Below are positions 33,206 through 42,023 of a stretch of DNA of 64,000 nucleotides, one piece after another (position 1 is the stretch's first letter; every line of letters starts with the position of its first letter). Below the pieces are notes generated by a model. It was not told the origin of the DNA, ran no database searches, and saw nothing but the letters and a program-made list of their open reading frames with translations. Location of the stretch: contig NZ_CP121463.1 of assembly GCF_029690065.1 (NCBI RefSeq), positions 62,001 to 126,000 of the forward strand, written 5' to 3'. The translations under genes were made by a program, and so were the position numbers. This stretch comes from Arthrobacter sp. Y-9. GTDB taxonomy: Bacteria > Actinomycetota > Actinomycetes > Actinomycetales > Micrococcaceae.

Positions 33206-34273
33206 TCACTGTTCCGGGCGCACCCGCACCGACAGGGACTGCGGCCAGATCTCGACGCTGATGCGGGTGGCGGGCCCGGACGGATCTCCGTCGAGCTGCG
33301 TCTCCATCGGCTCCGGGCTCCACACGGTCATCCGGTTCACGGCGTACGAGCGCATGATCGGCAGGACGCCGTTGTGCTTGAACAGCACCTTCAGGTACAT
33401 GAGGATCCAGCCGGCCACGCTGCGCGGGCTGATCACGACGGCGTCGAGCAGGCCGTCGTCGACCATGGCGTCGGGCAGGAAGTCGAGACCGCCCGGCACC
33501 AGCCCGCAGTTGGCGAAGAGGATGCTGCGGATCTTGCGCTTCTGAGGGTGCGCGCCGTCGAGGCTGATCGTGACCGCCTTGCGCCGCCCGCTCAGATGCC
33601 GCAGGCCCGCGGCGGTGTAGGCCATCCATCCGATGGTCTTCTTGAGGTCGTCCCGGGTGTCGACGAGCACCTCGGCGTCCATGCCGATCCCCGCCATCAC
33701 CAGGAACCCGTGCCGCGTGACGGTGCCGTCGACGGCGTTCTGGAGTTCCGCCGTCGCGGTGTCGATCCGCCGTTCCCAGCCGAACAGCGCCGCGCCGACG
33801 CAGCCGCGCAGATCGGTGACGTTCATCTGGAGGTTCCGGGCCAGGAGATTCCCCGTGCCGAGGGGGATGAGCCCGAGCGGCACGCCGCTGCCGGCCAGGA
33901 CTTCGGCGACCGCGCGGACGGTGCCGTCGCCGCCGGCCGCGAGCACGGCGTCGTACCCCTCCTCGAGGGCGGTACGCGCCTGACCGTAGCCGGGATCCTC
34001 GACGGTCGTCTCCAGGAAGACCGGCTCGGGCCAGCCCGCGGTCTGGATGGCGTGGCGGATCTGTTCGCGGGCGCCGGCGGCGTTGTTCTTCACCGGATTG
34101 ATCACGACGGCGATCCGCTGCGGACCGCTGATCGGCGCACTGACCGGCCCGGCCACCGCGCTGCGGCGATGGATCGCTTTGAGGCGCCGGGCGCCCCACC
34201 AGCCGGCCACGGCGGACGCGGTGAAAGCGGCCGCGCCACCCGCGAAGAGAACGTACTGACCAGTCTTCCCCAT
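33206..34273 (-). CDS. Diacylglycerol kinase family lipid kinase (DagK/YegS-like)
   Basis: This 355-residue protein has an N-terminal membrane span (about 5-25) and the DAGK catalytic domain. IAVVINPVKNNA opens the domain, LAAGGDGTVRAVAEVL (about 130-145) is the nucleotide-binding GGDGT motif, and PLGTGNLLARNLQM (about 158-171) is the second signature. It phosphorylates diacylglycerol or a similar lipid at the membrane, returning it to phospholipid synthesis. It reads convergent with the small acidic gene and divergent from serS, 98 bp away. Confidence 0.9.
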   Translation of the reverse strand: MGKTGQYVLFAGGAAAFTASAVAGWWGARRLKAIHRRSAVAGPVSAPISGPQRIAVVINPVKNNAAGAREQIRHAIQTAGWPEPVFLETTVEDPGYGQARTALEEGYDAVLAAGGDGTVRAVAEVLAGSGVPLGLIPLGTGNLLARNLQMNVTDLRGCVGAALFGWERRIDTATAELQNAVDGTVTRHGFLVMAGIGMDAEVLVDTRDDLKKTIGWMAYTAAGLRHLSGRRKAVTISLDGAHPQKRKIRSILFANCGLVPGGLDFLPDAMVDDGLLDAVVISPRSVAGWILMYLKVLFKHNGVLPIMRSYAVNRMTVWSPEPMETQLDGDPSGPATRISVEIWPQSLSVRVRPEQ

Positions 34274-34359
34274 AATGCTCCTAAGCGTACCTGCGAGGGA
34301 CCCCGTCCGAGCCCGGCCCCCTCGATCCCGCCACTTAGCAGGGACTGAGCCCTATTCGA

Positions 34360-34372
34360 TACCCTTGGACCG
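34360..34372 (+). promoter_or_regulatory. Candidate leaderless promoter of serS
   Basis: The -10-like box TACCCT (34360-34365) is followed by exactly six bases and then the GTG start codon. No ribosome-binding site precedes the GTG. This is the spacing expected when transcription starts at the first base of the start codon. Confidence 0.5.
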
Positions 34373-35652
34373 TGATCGACGTTAAAGAACTCATTGAGAA
34401 TCCTGAGAAGTTCCGGGCCAGCCAGCGTGCGCGTGGTGCGGACGAGTCTCTGGTGGACCAGCTGGTCGCCGCGGATGCCACACGTCGGTCCGCCCTGACC
34501 CGGTACGAAAACCTCCGCGCCGAACAGAACGCGTTCGGCAAGCGGGTCGCCCAGGCGAAGGGCGAGGAGAAGCAGGCGCTCCTGGCCGAGGTCAAGGAAC
34601 TGGCGGCCAACGTCAAGGCCGCTGCAGCCGAGGCCGACACGGCTCAGACCACGCAGGACGAGCTGCTGCGGGTGATCCCCAACCTCGTGCTGGACGGCGT
34701 TCCGGAGGGCGGCGAGGACGACTACGTGGTTGTGAAGACCGTGGGCGAACCGCGCGAGTTCACCGATTTCGAACCCCGTGACCACCTGGAGATCGGCGAG
34801 CTGATCGGCGCCATCGACATGGAACGCGGCGCCAAGGTGTCCGGTTCGCGCTTCTACTTCCTCAGGGGTGTGGGCGCCCGCCTGGAGATGGCACTGCTGC
34901 AGATGGCCATGGACCAGGCGATCGCCAACGGCTTCGTCCCGATGATCACCCCCACGCTCGTGCGTCCGGAGACCATGCAGGGCACCGGCTTCGATGTGAA
35001 GCACGACGCCGAGATCTACCGCCTGGCCGAGGACGACCTCTACCTGGTGGGCACCTCCGAGGTGGCCCTGGCCGGCTATCACGGCGACGAGATCCTGGAC
35101 CTGTCCGACGGTCCCATCCGCTACGCGGGCCAGAGCTCGTGCTATCGCCGTGAGGCCGGTTCGCACGGCAAGGACACCCGCGGCATCATCCGCGTCCACC
35201 AGTTCAACAAGGTGGAGATGTTCATCTACACGACTCAGGAGGAAGCGGCCGCCGAACACGAGCGCCTGCTGGCCTGGGAAGAGGAGATGCTGGCCAAGTG
35301 CGAGCTGCCGTACCGCGTGATCGACACGGCCGCCGGTGACCTGGGCTCCTCCGCCGCACGGAAGTTCGACTGCGAGGCCTGGGTCCCCACGCAGGGCGCC
35401 TACCGCGAGCTGACCTCCACCTCCAACTGCACCGGCTACCAGGCCCGCCGCCTGAACATCCGCGAGCGGGTGTTCGCGGAGGACGGGACGCCCAAGGGCA
35501 CGCGCGCCGTCGCGACCCTGAACGGCACCCTGGCCACGACCCGCTGGATCGTCGCCATCCTGGAGCACCACCAGAACGCGGACGGCTCCGTCACGGTCCC
35601 GGCCGCACTCCGTCCGTACCTGGGCGGCCTCGAGGTGTTCCCGGTCCTCTAG
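34372..35652 (+). CDS. serS: Seryl-tRNA synthetase
   Basis: This 426-residue class II synthetase charges tRNA-Ser (and tRNA-Sec where present). The N-terminal coiled-coil arm (about 30-105) that grips the long variable arm of the tRNA is clear from its heptad pattern. The catalytic core has motif 2 ([17 protein letters not shown], about 256-272) and motif 3 ([22 protein letters not shown], with the class II Arg). It starts at a GTG six bases after a TACCCT box, which suggests a leaderless mRNA. A 36-bp perfect palindrome lies just after the stop. Confidence 0.97.
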   Translation: MIDVKELIENPEKFRASQRARGADESLVDQLVAADATRRSALTRYENLRAEQNAFGKRVAQAKGEEKQALLAEVKELAANVKAAAAEADTAQTTQDELLRVIPNLVLDGVPEGGEDDYVVVKTVGEPREFTDFEPRDHLEIGELIGAIDMERGAKVSGSRFYFLRGVGARLEMALLQMAMDQAIANGFVPMITPTLVRPETMQGTGFDVKHDAEIYRLAEDDLYLVGTSEVALAGYHGDEILDLSDGPIRYAGQSSCYRREAGSHGKDTRGIIRVHQFNKVEMFIYTTQEEAAAEHERLLAWEEEMLAKCELPYRVIDTAAGDLGSSAARKFDCEAWVPTQGAYRELTSTSNCTGYQARRLNIRERVFAEDGTPKGTRAVATLNGTLATTRWIVAILEHHQNADGSVTVPAALRPYLGGLEVFPVL

Positions 35653-35663
35653 GGGCGGCGTTT

Positions 35664-35726
35664 CACCCCACGGTTTTGTTGATGACCCACGGAAATTTCC
35701 GTGGGTCATCAACGTTTCCGGGGGTG
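35664..35726. repeat. GAAATTTC-centred palindromic repeat, copy 3
   Basis: The core 35678-35713 is a 36-bp perfect palindrome with no loop, centred on ACGGAAATTTCCGT. Outer arms CACCCCACGG (35664-35673) and CCGGGGGTG (35718-35726) pair around it. It occupies the 83-bp gap between the converging serS and DUF559-like genes. It shares both outer and inner motif order with copies at 11490, 11981 and 36855. Confidence 0.88.
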
Positions 35727-35735
35727 CCGTCGGCA

Positions 35736-36800
35736 TCATCGGCCACGCCGCGGAACACCTGCCCTGAGCAGCAGAGCCGCGAACCGCTCGGGACGCCGCA
35801 GATCGTCCCAGACCCAGCGGACCACGCCGTAGCCCTCGGCCCGGATCCGATCCTCGCGGCGTTTCTCCTCCACGACCACCCTTGCCGGATCCGTCCCCCT
35901 GAGGTCCTGCGCCCGTAGGTATTTCACCAGGCCGTCGAATTCGCCCACGAGCCGCGCCTCCGGCCAGAAGAAGTCCGTCCGCGCGATCTCGCCCTGCGGT
36001 CCCGGGATCCGGTGCTGGAGTTCGGGCGCCTCGAAGCCGAGCCGGTGGATGAGGGCCCTGCTCCACGATTCTCCGACCGATTCGGATCGCGGGTCAGCCA
36101 GGGCGAGCGCCTCCGACATCCTGCGTCGCGCGGCGTTCGACGGCAGTCTCCCGCAGATCCCCAGCAGGTCCTCCCGTGTCCTGGTGGCGCCCGCCGACCC
36201 GCCTCCCGACAGCACCTGGTCCAGCACCACCACGGCGTCGTCGAAGGTCAGGCGGTGAATGGTGTCGAAGAGCAGATCATCGAACGCCTGGACGCGGAGG
36301 TCGAGACCGAGGATCGGAACCCGCAGCCGGAGGCTTCCGTCGTCGGCGCCGAGCCTGAGCGCGTCCCGGAATCCGGGCGGGAGCGGGCCCGGCGGAGCGC
36401 CCTCCCGAGCGACGCCGGCCCACGCCTCAGCGGCCAGGCCGCTGTCACCGTACAGTCCCGGGAGCGGCCGGCGCCCCAGCTTCTGGGGGAGCGGGGTCAG
36501 GAAGTCGACCGTCAGAGGGACGCGGCGCAGCCCGACACCCCAGAGTGCCAGTCCCGTCTCGCGGCAGAAGACCGGTGAACGACCGGTCACAGCCAGCGAC
36601 GCGATCGTCAGGGCGTAACGGTCCCACGCGGTGCCGGCAAGCCACTCCGCCGTGGGCAGGTAGACGCCTCTGCGCAGCCGGACCAGCCGTCCCTGGCGGA
36701 AATCGTGGTGGAGTCGCCAGGGCGTCGGGCCGGACCGCAGACCGGAGGGGGAGGTCACGAAATGGGCGGGTGGGAACTTCATCCCTCCACGATTCGTCAT
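35736..36800 (-). CDS. AbiEi-antitoxin-like / DUF559 endonuclease-like protein
   Basis: The protein has 354 residues. The N-terminal part contains a winged-helix-like segment (LHHDFRQGRLVRLRRGVYLP, about 31-50) as in AbiEi-type antitoxins. The C-terminal part resembles the DUF559 (Vsr-like, PD-(D/E)XK) fold: ARTDFFWPEARLVGEFDG (about 271-288), then a Lys, and VVVEEKRREDRIRAEGYGVV (about 307-326). This two-part design is common in actinobacterial genomes, often in many copies, with no proven role; defence or nucleic acid processing is suspected. The ATG at 36800 has AGGA well placed. ATG at 36782 is possible. GAAATTTC repeats flank the gene on both sides (35664 and 36855). There is no partner AbiEii toxin next to it. 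Confidence 0.78.
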   Translation of the reverse strand: MTNRGGMKFPPAHFVTSPSGLRSGPTPWRLHHDFRQGRLVRLRRGVYLPTAEWLAGTAWDRYALTIASLAVTGRSPVFCRETGLALWGVGLRRVPLTVDFLTPLPQKLGRRPLPGLYGDSGLAAEAWAGVAREGAPPGPLPPGFRDALRLGADDGSLRLRVPILGLDLRVQAFDDLLFDTIHRLTFDDAVVVLDQVLSGGGSAGATRTREDLLGICGRLPSNAARRRMSEALALADPRSESVGESWSRALIHRLGFEAPELQHRIPGPQGEIARTDFFWPEARLVGEFDGLVKYLRAQDLRGTDPARVVVEEKRREDRIRAEGYGVVRWVWDDLRRPERFAALLLRAGVPRRGR

Positions 36801-36854
36801 CCGCGACTGTCCTGCGTGGGGCCGTTGCCGGATGTGGACAAACTCCAACGCCAA

Positions 36855-36918
36855 CCACCCACGCGAACGTTGTCGACCCACGGAAATTTCCGGGGGTGAT
36901 CCCATGAACCGGGGGTGG
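36855..36918. repeat. GAAATTTC-centred palindromic repeat, copy 4
   Basis: The core ACCCACGGAAATTTCCGGGGGT (36876-36897, shown here by its arms ACCCACGG and CCGGGGGT) has a G-T mismatch. The outer arms are CCACCC (36855-36860) and GGGGGTGG (36911-36918). It lies between the start of the DUF559-like gene and the end of the DUF3592 gene. Confidence 0.85.
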
Positions 36919-36961
36919 GCCGGAGGTTGGCGGTGCGTAGGCCGAGCGTGGGCGGGGTGCC

Positions 36962-37468
36962 TCAGGTGGTCCGCCCCCGGCGCCCACGCCCCCGGAGCCG
37001 CCGCATCCCCTTCATCAGGAACACCAGCACCACCGGGATCAGCAGCAGAAACGTGACGAAGAACCCGACGCCCCGGAAGAAGATCCCCCAGGTCTCGTAC
37101 CCCTCCACGACGGCGCGGGACGGGTTGCCGGGCTCGCGCACCACGGTCACCGGGTCGCCTGCGGCCGGATGGAGATCAGTGGGGATGAGGGCCCGGACGG
37201 TCAGCGGTTCGCCGGCGTCATCGGAGTACGACGCGACGATCTGGCGATTGCTCGCCTTCTGGCCGTCCTCCACCCTGACCACGACGCCGGGCGTCCGGGT
37301 CCCGTGGGCGAGGAGGTCGTCGTCGTGGGCAGTCATCACGACGCCGGCCACCGCGAACGCCGGGCCGACCAGCAGGATCGCGAGCATGAGAGCGGTGGAG
37401 AACCAGCCCTTGACCCGCGGCCACAGGCCCTTCTCCGCCGTCGCTGCGGCCGGCCGGTTCCTCGGCAT
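36962..37468 (-). CDS. DUF3592-type membrane protein
   Basis: This 168-residue protein has two membrane spans (about 22-45 and 130-152) flanking a beta-rich extracytoplasmic or periplasm-like domain (about 50-125), with RTPGVVVRVEDGQKAS and GDPVTVVREPGNPSRAV, typical of DUF3592. The C-terminal tail is strongly basic (MRRLRGRGRRGR), indicating a cytoplasmic end. The start at MPRNRP (37468) is chosen because the upstream extension lacks hydrophobic or conserved sequence. The function is unknown. Confidence 0.75.
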   Translation of the reverse strand: MPRNRPAAATAEKGLWPRVKGWFSTALMLAILLVGPAFAVAGVVMTAHDDDLLAHGTRTPGVVVRVEDGQKASNRQIVASYSDDAGEPLTVRALIPTDLHPAAGDPVTVVREPGNPSRAVVEGYETWGIFFRGVGFFVTFLLLIPVVLVFLMKGMRRLRGRGRRGRTT

Positions 37469-37674
37469 CGTGCCTTCTCGCCCCCTGTCCGCGGGCCGTG
37501 TGCCCACCGGTCTGTACTGTACGTGGAGCCCGGACCGCGGCCCACCCAGGCGAACATCCACACTGTGCGCAAGGCTGTGAGTATTAACCTCCGCGCCCGG
37601 CTGTTCACGCTGAATTCACGCCGCGCTGTGACCTGGCTCCTGGCCCGGCGCGCCGTGGAGTGCTTCACTGAATC

Positions 37675-38523
37675 ATGACCATTTTGACTGAACATGCAGT
37701 CGCTGACATCGAAGATCAGCAGCAGAATCCCACCGCCCACCTCATCGCCCTGGACGTCGACGGCACCCTCGTGGACCACGACGGCCACATGTCCCCCGGC
37801 GTCCGCGAAGCCGCTCAGGCGGTCGTCGCCGCAGGTCACCAGGTGATCATCGCGACCGGCCGTTCCCTGAACGCCACCCTTCCGATCGTCGAGCTCATCG
37901 GCCTCACCGAAGGTCATGTGGTGTGCTGCAACGGCGGCGTCACGCTCCGCCTCGACCCCACCCTGGCCGACGGTTACGAAGTCATCCACCGCGAGACCTT
38001 CGACCCCGCTCCGGCCCTCACCGCGCTCCGCAAGCGCCTGCCCGTCGCGAAGTACGCCCTCGAGGACTCGGAGGGCCGCTTCCTCTCCACCGAGCGCTTC
38101 CAGGACGCCAGTTTCGGCGTCGAGGCCACGGCCGTCGACTTCCACGAGATGCTCGAGGCGGAAGCCGTCCGCGTGGTGGTCTTCAGCTCCGAGAACACGT
38201 CCGAGGACTTCACCGAGGCGATCGCCGGCATCGGCCTGAGCGGCGTCACCTACTCGGTCGGCTGGACGGCGTGGCTGGACATCGCCGCGGCCGGCGTCAC
38301 CAAGGCCAGCGCCCTCGAACGGCTCCGTGCCTCCCTCGGCTGGGATGCCACGCGCACGCTCGCCATGGGCGACGGCCGCAACGACGTCGAGATGCTCGCC
38401 TGGGCCGCCCGCGGCGTCGCCATGGGCCAGGCCCCCGAAGAGGTCCGGGCCGTGGCGGACGAGATCACGGCCTCCGTGGACGACGACGGCGCGGCACGCG
38501 TCCTGCGTTCCCTCCTCGCGTAG
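37675..38523 (+). CDS. Cof-type HAD-superfamily hydrolase
   Basis: This 282-residue phosphatase is of the Cof (HAD IIB) group. The nucleophile motif is ALDVDGTLVDHDG (about residues 23-35, first Asp catalytic), the second motif is IIATGRS (about 58-64), and the metal-binding motif is MGDGRNDVEMLAWA (about 231-244). These enzymes dephosphorylate sugar phosphates or pyridoxal phosphate and phosphorylated cofactors; the exact substrate is open. A Lys in the cap-proximal KASALERL completes the set. Confidence 0.92.
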   Translation: MTILTEHAVADIEDQQQNPTAHLIALDVDGTLVDHDGHMSPGVREAAQAVVAAGHQVIIATGRSLNATLPIVELIGLTEGHVVCCNGGVTLRLDPTLADGYEVIHRETFDPAPALTALRKRLPVAKYALEDSEGRFLSTERFQDASFGVEATAVDFHEMLEAEAVRVVVFSSENTSEDFTEAIAGIGLSGVTYSVGWTAWLDIAAAGVTKASALERLRASLGWDATRTLAMGDGRNDVEMLAWAARGVAMGQAPEEVRAVADEITASVDDDGAARVLRSLLA

Positions 38524-38537
38524 GGGCCGGGTCCGCC

Positions 38538-39101
38538 TCAGTCGCCGGCGCCGGCAGCTCCCCGGAGCAGCCGGGTCGCCAGGCCGCGCCCGAGGAGCTC
38601 CTCGTGCCAGCCAGTCCGGCCCAGGGCCTTGCTGACCGCCTGGGTCGTGATCCCGAGCGCCGACGCCACGGTCTTGTACTGGCCGCGGACGCCGGGCGTC
38701 AGCAGGTCCACCACGCGCCACTCGGCCTCGGAACGGGCCGCCACGATCCGGGCGACGAGCCGCAGGGCGCCCTCCGCGTCCAGCGCGGCCTCCGGTGATT
38801 CGCCGGCGACCGCCACCGCATAACGGACCTGCCCCTTCCCCAGCGCCACCATGGCGCCCGTGGCCAGATCCCGGGCGAAGCGCGCCGAGGTGTCGTCCAC
38901 GCCCTGGGCCGCCCCGACCGCGGCGAGCAGGCCGGGATGGCGGGGCGCCAGCAGTGCCGCGCGCACGGCGTCGTCGGCGTCCTGCGTGGTCAGCCACCAG
39001 GTCGGCGACGCTTCGGCCTTCCGCGCGCCGAGGGCCCGCAGCGCGTCGGTCGCCTCTGGGGTCATCCGGGAGGCGCGGAAGCAGACGGCGTAACTGTTCA
39101 T
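38538..39101 (-). CDS. Probable DNA-binding protein with C-terminal helix-turn-helix
   Basis: This 187-residue protein is of unknown family. The N-terminal two thirds contain helices with many small residues. The C-terminal TVASALGITTQAVSKALGRT (about 150-169) is a clear helix-turn-helix, and the distribution of VRG before it suggests a winged-helix protein similar to the SatD-like or MarR-like group. It begins at an ATG that overlaps the stop of the RDD gene (ATGA), so the two are expressed together. A regulator coupled to an RDD membrane protein is unusual, and its target is unknown. Confidence 0.65.
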   Translation of the reverse strand: MNSYAVCFRASRMTPEATDALRALGARKAEASPTWWLTTQDADDAVRAALLAPRHPGLLAAVGAAQGVDDTSARFARDLATGAMVALGKGQVRYAVAVAGESPEAALDAEGALRLVARIVAARSEAEWRVVDLLTPGVRGQYKTVASALGITTQAVSKALGRTGWHEELLGRGLATRLLRGAAGAGD

Positions 39102-39697
39102 GAGCGGGAGCCTCCGGGGACGGTCGTGGGATCCGCTGCCGGGTCGGGGACGGGCGGCATCCCGAGCGCCAGCCCGGAGCGGAGGTCGATCGCGGTGAAC
39201 TTCGCCGTGTAGCCGTCGCCGCCGCTGGTGCCGCCCTCCGTGAGGGACAGGATCAGGAGCACGACCCACAGCGGGGCGAACGACCAGCACAGTGTCCGCC
39301 AGCCGCCCAGCCAGGCGCCCGCGCGCCTGCCGTCGCTGATCCGGACCCCTCGCATGCCGGCCGCGAGGTCGCCCAGCCCGCCGACGCGGCCGCAGACCAT
39401 CCCGTACAGGAAGACCACCAGGAACCAGATCGCCGCGGCGGCCCCGGCGTAGGCCCAGAAACTCGTCTGGAACGTGATGGACAGGGATCCCAGCGCATAG
39501 CTCTGGACCAGGGCGTTGAAGACCGCGATCAGTGACCCGGCGACCACCAGCACCGCCACCGCGTCCAGGGTCCGGCCCCAGAAGTGCGGCCACCCCTTCT
39601 TGGTGACGTAGAGCTGTCCGGTCCGGGGGTGCCGCAGCACGGGCCGGCCCGTGACGGCATCGACGAAGCCGGTGCGCTCCGCGGTGTTCCCACTCAT
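39098..39697 (-). CDS. RDD family membrane protein
   Basis: This 199-residue protein has four predicted membrane spans (about 38-60, 75-97, 128-150 and a weaker one). RTLDAVAVLVVAGSL (about 34-48) holds the conserved Arg and Asp of the RDD family, and GDLAAGMRGVRISDGRRAG (about 96-114) is the conserved loop. RDD proteins are linked to ion or compatible-solute transport, but the role is not settled. The start at MSGNTAERTG (39697) has GGAGGG at the right distance. It is co-translated with the downstream helix-turn-helix gene. Confidence 0.82.
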   Translation of the reverse strand: MSGNTAERTGFVDAVTGRPVLRHPRTGQLYVTKKGWPHFWGRTLDAVAVLVVAGSLIAVFNALVQSYALGSLSITFQTSFWAYAGAAAAIWFLVVFLYGMVCGRVGGLGDLAAGMRGVRISDGRRAGAWLGGWRTLCWSFAPLWVVLLILSLTEGGTSGGDGYTAKFTAIDLRSGLALGMPPVPDPAADPTTVPGGSRS

Positions 39698-39791
39698 CCG
39701 TTCGTCCCTCCGAGGATCCCAGGTCCGGCCGGATTCCCGGCCTCCCTGCAACTGTAATGGCTGGCCTGCGGGCGGGTGCTTCCCTCTCCAC

Positions 39792-39855
39792 CACGACGAC
39801 GGCGACCCGCCGCGGACCGTCAGTGACAGTCGCGCGGCGGGTCGCCGTCGTCGTG
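39792..39855. repeat. Long hairpin (23-bp perfect arms, 18-nt loop) after ppa
   Basis: Arms 39792-39814 and 39833-39855 are perfect. The loop 39815-39832 reads GACCGTCAGTGACAGTCG. It starts 26 bp after the ppa stop on the minus strand and can act as its terminator, but the arm length and loop size recall the R2/R4/R5 hairpins. Confidence 0.8.
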
Positions 39856-39880
39856 CGTCCGGGGAGTGCCCCGGCGGGGA

Positions 39881-40369
39881 TCAGTGGCCCTGGGCCTGGA
39901 AACGCTCGATGGAGGCCTGGAGCTCTGCCTCGGCGGCGGCGCGGTCCGACCAGCCGGCGGCCTTGACCCACTTGCCCGGTTCGAGGTCCTTGTAGCGGGT
40001 GAAGAAGTGCTCGATCTCCTTGACCAGGAACTCGTCCAGATCGCCGATCTCCTGCAGGTGGTCGAAGCGCTTGTCGGCCGGCACGCAGACGACCTTGGCG
40101 TCGCCGCCGGCCTCGTCCTCCATGTTGAAGATGGCGATCGGGCGGGCTTCCATGACGATGCCGGGGAACAGGTCCACATCCGGGTAGAACACGAGGGCGT
40201 CCAGCGGGTCGCCGTCCTCACCCAGGGTGTCGTCGAAGAAACCGTAGTGGGTGGGGTACTGCATCGAGGTGAAGAGGACGCGGTCCAGGCGGACGCGGCC
40301 GGTCTCGTGGTCCACTTCGTACTTGACGCGGGAGCCGCGCGGGATCTCGATCGTGACGTCGTGCTTCAT
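39881..40369 (-). CDS. ppa: Inorganic pyrophosphatase (soluble, family I)
   Basis: This 162-residue enzyme hydrolyses pyrophosphate to phosphate in the cytoplasm and so drives biosynthetic reactions. The family signature DGDPLDALV (about 51-59) carries the metal-binding aspartates. [16 protein letters not shown] and [20 protein letters not shown] are further conserved blocks. The start at [13 protein letters not shown] (40369) matches the usual N-terminus of actinobacterial Ppa. It reads divergently from dacB, the usual arrangement in relatives. Confidence 0.96.
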   Translation of the reverse strand: MKHDVTIEIPRGSRVKYEVDHETGRVRLDRVLFTSMQYPTHYGFFDDTLGEDGDPLDALVFYPDVDLFPGIVMEARPIAIFNMEDEAGGDAKVVCVPADKRFDHLQEIGDLDEFLVKEIEHFFTRYKDLEPGKWVKAAGWSDRAAAEAELQASIERFQAQGH

Positions 40370-40547
40370 GGGAACTCCGTAGCTTGTCGTGCCGCCTCGC
40401 GGCGTGAGGTACTGAGCGGCAGGCTGGTGACCCTGCCGCCGACTACTATTGAGGATATAGCCACGGCCTGGGATTTTCTCCGGCCGGGCAGCCCGCAGCA
40501 GGCCCATGACGCCGCCGGGCCGGGACGGTGACAGGGGATTCACACAC

Positions 40548-41957
40548 ATGAGCAGGGTGGCGCGTGCCGCGGGTTCGGCACTCCTGGTCCTCGTGCTGCT
40601 GGCCCTGATCGTCCCCCTCGGAATCCACTGGTCCGGGGCCTCGTTCTCCGCCTCGTCTCAGCCCGCCGTGAGCACCCCGCCCTGGCAGCTGCCGCCGACG
40701 GCCCCGGCCCCGCAGAGCGGCGGTCTGCGTTCCAGGGCCCCGCAGCCGTCCCCGGCGGCGCTGTCCGCGCTGCTCGGCAAGACCCTGGCGCCCGACGGCG
40801 ACGGGAGCTTCGCCGCTCAGGTCGTGGACGCGGCGTCGGGAGCGGTCCTGTACTCGCGCGCCGCTGACGACGCACGCACTCCGGCCTCCAACATGAAGCT
40901 GCTGACCGCCGCCGCGGCGCTCCAGTCGCTCGGCCCGGACACCCGCTTCACGACCGAGGTCATCCGCACGGGTCCGTCCTCCCTGACGATCCGGGGCGGG
41001 GGAGACGTGCTGCTCACCGCGGGCGCCTCCCAGCCGGACGAGGTGATGGGCCACGCCGGACTGGCGACGCTCGCCTCCCGCACGGTCGCGCAGCTGCGGG
41101 CCGCCGGGGTGAAGGGCAAGGTGACGGTCGCGGGGGACGCCGGGCTGTTCAGCGGGCCTGCGCTGAATCCGGCCGTCGACCCGGGGGATGTCGCCGCGGG
41201 GGAGACCGCGCCCGTCGCGCCGATGGCGCTGAATTCGGCGCGAACGGACCCCGACGTGCTCACCGGCCCGCGCCCGCAGGATCAGACCGCCACCGTGGTC
41301 AAGGCGTTCCTGGCCGCGCTCACCACGGCGGGCGCGACCGGCGGGACCCCTCTCACCTTCGTGGCCGGCGGCAAGGCCGGCCCGGGCGACGTCCTGGCCG
41401 GGGTGGACTCCGCCACGGTCGCCGAACAGGTGTCCTGGATGCTGCAGCACTCGGACAACTTCCTGACCGACGTCCTGGGCCGGATGGTCGCCGTGAAGTC
41501 CGGCCGCCCCGGAAGCTATGCCGGCGCCATCGCGGCCGTCCGGAGCGAACTCGACCAGCTCGGACTGGACACGCGCGGCATGGTGATCGCGGATCTGAGC
41601 GGCCTCTCGGCGGCCAACCGGGTCAGCCCGGCCCAGTTCACCGCGCTGATCCGGCTCATGACCACCGGGTCCAACGCCGCGCTGCGGGCCGCGCTGGACG
41701 GCTTCCCGGTGGCGGGGCTCAGCGGAACGCTCAACGCCCGGTACGGGGACGCCTCCAGCAAGGGCGGCGCGGGCCTGGTCCGGGCGAAGACCGGGACGCT
41801 CAACACCGTGCTCAGCCTGTCGGGCTACGTGGTGGACGCCGACGGCCGGCTCCTCGTCTTCTCCTTCATCGGGAACGGCCTCACGCCGGGCGCGGCGGGC
41901 AACAAAGCCGCCCTCGACGATTCGGCGACGGTGCTCGCCGGCTGCGGCTGCCGCTGA
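40548..41957 (+). CDS. dacB: D-alanyl-D-alanine carboxypeptidase/endopeptidase (PBP4 type)
   Basis: This 469-residue penicillin-binding protein trims peptidoglycan peptides outside the membrane. A hydrophobic signal/anchor covers residues about 8-28. The three serine-peptidase motifs are SNMK (S114-K117), SDN (S302-N304) and KTG (K414-G416), in the spacing of class C PBPs with an insert domain between the first two. The ATG at 40548 is preceded by AGGGGA. It is the first gene of a conserved block: dacB - metalloprotease - tilS - hpt. Confidence 0.93.
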   Translation: MSRVARAAGSALLVLVLLALIVPLGIHWSGASFSASSQPAVSTPPWQLPPTAPAPQSGGLRSRAPQPSPAALSALLGKTLAPDGDGSFAAQVVDAASGAVLYSRAADDARTPASNMKLLTAAAALQSLGPDTRFTTEVIRTGPSSLTIRGGGDVLLTAGASQPDEVMGHAGLATLASRTVAQLRAAGVKGKVTVAGDAGLFSGPALNPAVDPGDVAAGETAPVAPMALNSARTDPDVLTGPRPQDQTATVVKAFLAALTTAGATGGTPLTFVAGGKAGPGDVLAGVDSATVAEQVSWMLQHSDNFLTDVLGRMVAVKSGRPGSYAGAIAAVRSELDQLGLDTRGMVIADLSGLSAANRVSPAQFTALIRLMTTGSNAALRAALDGFPVAGLSGTLNARYGDASSKGGAGLVRAKTGTLNTVLSLSGYVVDADGRLLVFSFIGNGLTPGAAGNKAALDDSATVLAGCGCR

Positions 41958-42023
41958 GCCGCTCCGCCCGCATCCGGACCGGAAGCCCGGTGAACTGTCA
42001 GCCCGGTAGGGCAGGATGGTGAC

